Source: Sphingomonas immobilis
Lineage (GTDB): Bacteria; Pseudomonadota; Alphaproteobacteria; Sphingomonadales; Sphingomonadaceae
Assembly: GCF_030580995.1 (NCBI RefSeq)
Contig: NZ_JAUQSZ010000002.1
Span: forward strand, 1 to 64,000
Length of the DNA: 64,000 bases
Direction: 5' to 3'
In this document: in pieces, positions 60,991-64,000 of the stretch
Numbering within the stretch: position 1 is the first letter of the stretch
Layout of the letters: each line of letters begins with the position of its first letter
Program-made: the position numbers and the translations under genes
Notes under the pieces: generated by a model
The model's input: only the letters and a program-made list of their open reading frames with translations
Databases searched by the model: none
What the model was told of the DNA's origin: nothing

Positions 60991-61524
60991 TTACGCAGGC
61001 ACCTTGTCCTTGTTGTGAATGGCCGCGGCCTTGCGGAGGATCTCGAGGATCTTCTCCTGCGCGGTCGGCTCGTCGACCTGCTCCATCGCGGCGAGTTCGC
61101 GCGCCAGGCGGCTGGTCGCCGCTTCGAAGATCTGCCGCTCCGAATAGCTCTGCTCCGGCTGGTCGTTGGCGCGGAACAGGTCGCGGACCACTTCGGCGAT
61201 CGACACGAGGTCGCCCGAGTTGATCTTGGCCTCATATTCCTGCGCACGGCGCGACCACATGGTGCGCTTGACGCGCGGCTTGCCGGTCAGCGTCTCCAGC
61301 GCCTCGCGCAGCGTCTTGTCGCTCGACAGCTTGCGCATGCCGACGCTTTCGGCCTTGTTGGTGGGCACGCGGAGCGTCATGCGCTCCTTTTCGAAACGGA
61401 GGACGTAGAGTTCGAGTTGCATGCCGGCGATTTCCTGCCGCTGCAGCTCGATGACACGGCCGACGCCGTGCTTGGGGTAAACGACATAATCGCCGACGTC
61501 GAAGGACAGCGCCTTGGCAGCCAT
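60991..61524 (-). CDS. carD: CarD family transcriptional regulator
   Basis: 177 residues. The N-terminal Tudor-like domain (FDVGDYVVYPKHGVGRVIEL) binds the RNA polymerase beta subunit. The C-terminal helical domain (KRTMWSRRAQEYEAKINSGD, LVSIAEVVRDLFRAND, SYSERQIFEAATSRLARELA) contacts DNA at the promoter. CarD stabilises open complexes and is usual in this group. The ATG at 61524 is chosen over upstream in-frame codons that look non-coding. The 250-base region to fdxA presumably holds its promoter; I see only small GC-rich hairpins there. Confidence 0.94.
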   Translation of the reverse strand: MAAKALSFDVGDYVVYPKHGVGRVIELQRQEIAGMQLELYVLRFEKERMTLRVPTNKAESVGMRKLSSDKTLREALETLTGKPRVKRTMWSRRAQEYEAKINSGDLVSIAEVVRDLFRANDQPEQSYSERQIFEAATSRLARELAAMEQVDEPTAQEKILEILRKAAAIHNKDKVPA

Positions 61525-61775
61525 TCCGTTAGCCTTTCTGTGGACCGGGTGACGTCCGCACATGAACGCTTGGTGCAGCGAGGGGCTGCGGCGTTTCTAG
61601 CGGATGTGATTGATGAACTCTTCTCCAGTCGGATGGCGCGGGACCCGCGTCTCCGTCCCGAGCGCATATAGCAGAGTTGCAATAATATTACCAGACCCGC
61701 GTACGGACGCGGCTGTCCCCTGTACCGAACGGCTGTACCGAAGCGGGAAGCGGCGGTGCCCCGTTTCGGGGGCCT

Positions 61776-62117
61776 TCAGTCGCCCGCGCCGGGCTCCGCC
61801 GAGAAGAACTTGTCGTACTTGCCGGTCTCGCCCTTGTGGGCGTCGGCGTCTTCGGGCGTCTGGTCGGCCTTGCGGGTGACGTTGGGCCACTGCGCCGAAA
61901 AGGTCGAGTTGAGCTCGAGCCACTGTTCCAGGCCGTTCTCGGTATCGGGCAGGATCGCCTCGGCCGGACATTCGGGCTCGCACACGCCGCAGTCGATACA
62001 CTCGCTGGGGTTGATGACGAGCATGTTCTCGCCTTCGTAGAAACAATCGACCGGGCACACCTCGACGCAATCCATATACTTGCACTTGATGCAGGCATCG
62101 GTGACGACGTAGGTCAT
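61776..62117 (-). CDS. fdxA: 7Fe ferredoxin FdxA
   Basis: 113 residues. The N-terminal half carries the cysteines of a [3Fe-4S] and a [4Fe-4S] cluster ([17 protein letters not shown] and [12 protein letters not shown]). The C-terminal half is the family's helical extension ([20 protein letters not shown]). Soluble electron carrier; its partner is not encoded here. The order helicase, S4 protein, fdxA, carD is conserved in alphaproteobacteria. Confidence 0.95.
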   Translation of the reverse strand: MTYVVTDACIKCKYMDCVEVCPVDCFYEGENMLVINPSECIDCGVCEPECPAEAILPDTENGLEQWLELNSTFSAQWPNVTRKADQTPEDADAHKGETGKYDKFFSAEPGAGD

Positions 62118-62172
62118 GGAAGCACTCCCGGGAACGTAATGGGACGCCTGCTATGCCCGCGACGCGGCGTCG

Positions 62173-62466
62173 TCAATTGTTCGGGCCTTGATGCGAGACG
62201 TTATCAATCAGGTCGGCATAGCAGGCGCGCGCTTCTTCTGCCGGGCCGCGCCGTTCGGGCAACGCCAGTACGCGGATCGCCCTGATTTTCCCGCCGTGCG
62301 TCGCGAAGGCGAGCACCTGGCCGGGATGGACCGGCGTGGCGGCCTTTTCGATCGGGCGGCCGTCGATGCGCAGATGCCCCGCCGTCGCCATCGCCTGCGC
62401 CCATTCGCGCTTCTTGACGATGCGCGCGAACCACAGGAAGCGATCGACCCGCATCGCCTCAGCCAT
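62173..62466 (-). CDS. S4-domain RNA-binding protein (Hsp15-like)
   Basis: 97 residues: an S4 domain at the N-terminus (MRVDRFLWFARIVKKREWAQ, then GHLRIDGRPIEKAATPVHPG) and a charged C-terminus. Hsp15-type proteins bind 50S subunits with stuck nascent chains and help recycle them. The ATG at 62466 overlaps the end of the helicase gene by eight bases; an ATG four codons later is an alternative. Translationally coupled to the helicase. Confidence 0.88.
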   Translation of the reverse strand: MAEAMRVDRFLWFARIVKKREWAQAMATAGHLRIDGRPIEKAATPVHPGQVLAFATHGGKIRAIRVLALPERRGPAEEARACYADLIDNVSHQGPNN

Positions 62467-64000
62467 GGCCAGACCCGAGTCCGGCGAGCGCGGCAAAGGC
62501 ATTGTCGCGCTTCGGCGGCGGGGCTGCGGCCGCGCGCGCGAGCCCGCGCCACACCCAGCGCGGCCGCCCTTCCTGCGGCGGCAGACTGCGGAAGCCCAGC
62601 GCCGCCATCAACCGCGACAGCGTATCGGGCGCGATCCCCATCGACGTCGCCAGCGCGGGATCGGGCACGAACGGGCGGAAGCCGTCGCGCCCGTCATGCG
62701 CCGCGCGCGCGATCCGCTCGACCAGGTCGACGCGCACCGCCTGCCGCCCGAGCAGGCGGAAGCCGTGGCCGATCCCCGCCCCCGCCTCGCCGCGCGCCAG
62801 CACGGTCGCCCCGGCGGGCGGCGGTTCTTTCGTATCGACACCGCGCGCGGCGATCAGCGCCCGACGCCAGCGCGCCGGCTCGGGCTTGAGCAGCCGCGCG
62901 TCGAACAGGTCGAGCGCGCCGATAATCACGCCCGCGCCGCGCAGCCGTTTGCGCGCGCCCGCGTCGAGCCCGTCGACCGCCGCATCGATACCGAGCCGCG
63001 GCACGATCCCGCCCGCCTCGCCGAGCGCCGCCGCCACCGCGCGCAAGGGCGCGCTCGCCCCCGCATCACGCTGCGCCGCCTCGATCGCGAGCAGCCCCGG
63101 CAGATGCCGTGCGATCCGCGCCGCGAGCCACGCCTCCAGCCGCCCGCGCACCGCATCCTGCGTCTGCCGGTCCAGGCATTCGAGCGCGCGGTCGGGCACC
63201 ACGCGCGGCCGCGTCAGCATTGGCCCCGCCGCCAGCCGCGCGACCTCATGCCCGCCCCAGACGATCGCGGTGCCGTCGAGCGTGAACGCATCGTCCTTCG
63301 CCTCCACCAGCGCCTGCGCCCGCCGCGCGCGCTCGGGCCCCAGCCGCCGCTCCGCCGCCGCCAGCAGCATGCGCTTGTCCGCCGCCTTGGCATCGGGCGC
63401 GACCGCGAAGCGGAAGCCCTGCAGCGTGCCGATCGTCTGATCCTCGACGCTCACCTCGCCCTGTTCGCCGATCACGACCGGCAGCGCGCCCTTGTCGGCG
63501 CCGATCTGCCGCATCAGCACCGTCGTGCGCTTGTCGACGAAGCGCTGCGTCAGGCTCGCGTGGAGCGCATCCGACAATCGCTCCTCGACCGCCCCCGCGC
63601 GGCTCGCCCAATGCGCCGGGTCGGCCAGCCAGTCGGCGCGGTTGGCGATATAGGCCCAGCTCCGCGCCGCCGCGATCCGCCCGGCGAGCGTCTCGACATC
63701 GCCCGCGACATTGTCGAGCCGTGCGATCTCCGCCGCGAACCATTCGTGCGGGACATGGCCGCCGCCCTCGCTGAGATGCCCGAACACGCGGCCGACGAAG
63801 CGCGCGTGCGGATCGACCCCGGTCTTGCGGAAATCGGGCAGTCCGCACGCCGCCCACAGCCGCGCGACCATCGCGGGGGATCGCACCCGGTCGCGCACCC
63901 AATCCTCGCTCGCCAGCCGTTTCAATACGGCGAGGTCGGTCGCCTCGGGCGCGGCGCGCAGCACGCGCGCCTCGGGCCGCATTTCCAGGCTGGCGATGAG
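62459..64000 (-). CDS. Helicase-related protein, C-terminal part (runs off the window)
   Basis: More than 510 residues of the C-terminal region of a long alphaproteobacterial helicase; the frame stays open through the right edge (…LIASLE before the first in-window Met). No Walker motifs are visible here, so they must lie upstream outside the window. Recognisable segments are GEQGEVSVEDQTIGTLQGFR, ECLDRQTQDAVRGRLEAWLA and PDTLSRLMAALGFRSLP. The assignment rests on the conserved neighbourhood with S4, fdxA and carD. The start lies beyond 64000. Confidence 0.8.
   Translation of the reverse strand, partial: LIASLEMRPEARVLRAAPEATDLAVLKRLASEDWVRDRVRSPAMVARLWAACGLPDFRKTGVDPHARFVGRVFGHLSEGGGHVPHEWFAAEIARLDNVAGDVETLAGRIAAARSWAYIANRADWLADPAHWASRAGAVEERLSDALHASLTQRFVDKRTTVLMRQIGADKGALPVVIGEQGEVSVEDQTIGTLQGFRFAVAPDAKAADKRMLLAAAERRLGPERARRAQALVEAKDDAFTLDGTAIVWGGHEVARLAAGPMLTRPRVVPDRALECLDRQTQDAVRGRLEAWLAARIARHLPGLLAIEAAQRDAGASAPLRAVAAALGEAGGIVPRLGIDAAVDGLDAGARKRLRGAGVIIGALDLFDARLLKPEPARWRRALIAARGVDTKEPPPAGATVLARGEAGAGIGHGFRLLGRQAVRVDLVERIARAAHDGRDGFRPFVPDPALATSMGIAPDTLSRLMAALGFRSLPPQEGRPRWVWRGLARAAAAPPPKRDNAFAALAGLGSGHG

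Overview
The window is high-GC chromosomal DNA whose gene content and order fit a sphingomonad (alphaproteobacteria, Sphingomonas/Sphingopyxis-like). The signs are the helicase–S4–ferredoxin–CarD block, a GcvA-type LysR pair, UrcA, DUF1489, a twin-helix HIG1-like protein, GIN-domain proteins, and several families of dispersed palindromic repeats. Most of it is ordinary housekeeping DNA. I see no prophage, integrase, transposase or CRISPR array.

Layout. 1–5052: tail of an unknown gene, ogt, ppc, an Xre/RES toxin–antitoxin pair sitting directly upstream of ppc, and an HNH protein. 5134–9128: gluQRS, a twin-helix membrane protein, a PduO-type cobalamin adenosyltransferase and the ergothioneine pair egtB–egtD. 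9227–21328: a DUF1176 protein, a class A penicillin-binding protein with a recognisable promoter, threonine aldolase, a DMT permease, an NAD-dependent epimerase, an M28 peptidase, pepN, a tandemly duplicated 0.3-kb convergent junction, a CsaA-like tRNA-binding protein and a GST. 21360–27954: glutamate synthase arranged gltD–DUF2059–gltB. 28115–31536: uppP, an NDUFA9-like protein, tRNA-Leu(CAG), a Ser-Pro-rich lipoprotein and a 62-residue protein.

31651–35963 is a phosphorelay cluster: NarL-type regulator, CHASE3 hybrid kinase with two receivers and a single-domain receiver in one operon, and a divergent receiver–Hpt protein. It abuts 36149–45004, the most unusual part of the window. This is a six-gene, same-strand operon encoding four small secreted Ig-like (DUF11-type) proteins, a 1663-residue protein that joins the same kind of N-terminal module to a DUF11 domain, a carboxypeptidase-regulatory-like domain and a probable outer-membrane beta-barrel, and finally a double PilZ protein. 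I infer a surface structure or envelope assembly system possibly under cyclic-di-GMP and two-component control. No recognised chaperone, usher or sortase accompanies it.

45035–64000 returns to dispersed housekeeping and small regulatory genes: a STAS-like protein, a PEP mutase/isocitrate lyase family enzyme, UrcA, two LysR regulators, an RsbQ-like hydrolase, tRNA-Gln(CTG), a short Ppx, rlmE, rpoZ, a phospholipase D/phospholipid methyltransferase pair, a bacterial CDC48 ATPase, a candidate small RNA with a strong terminator, a cyclophilin, mgtE, a GIN-domain pair behind an operator-covered promoter, carD, fdxA, an S4 protein and the C-terminal part of a helicase that runs off the right edge.

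Start codons were adjusted from the longest open frame wherever a ribosome-binding site, signal peptide or family length argued for an internal start. Product names rest on motif recognition by eye, not on database searches.
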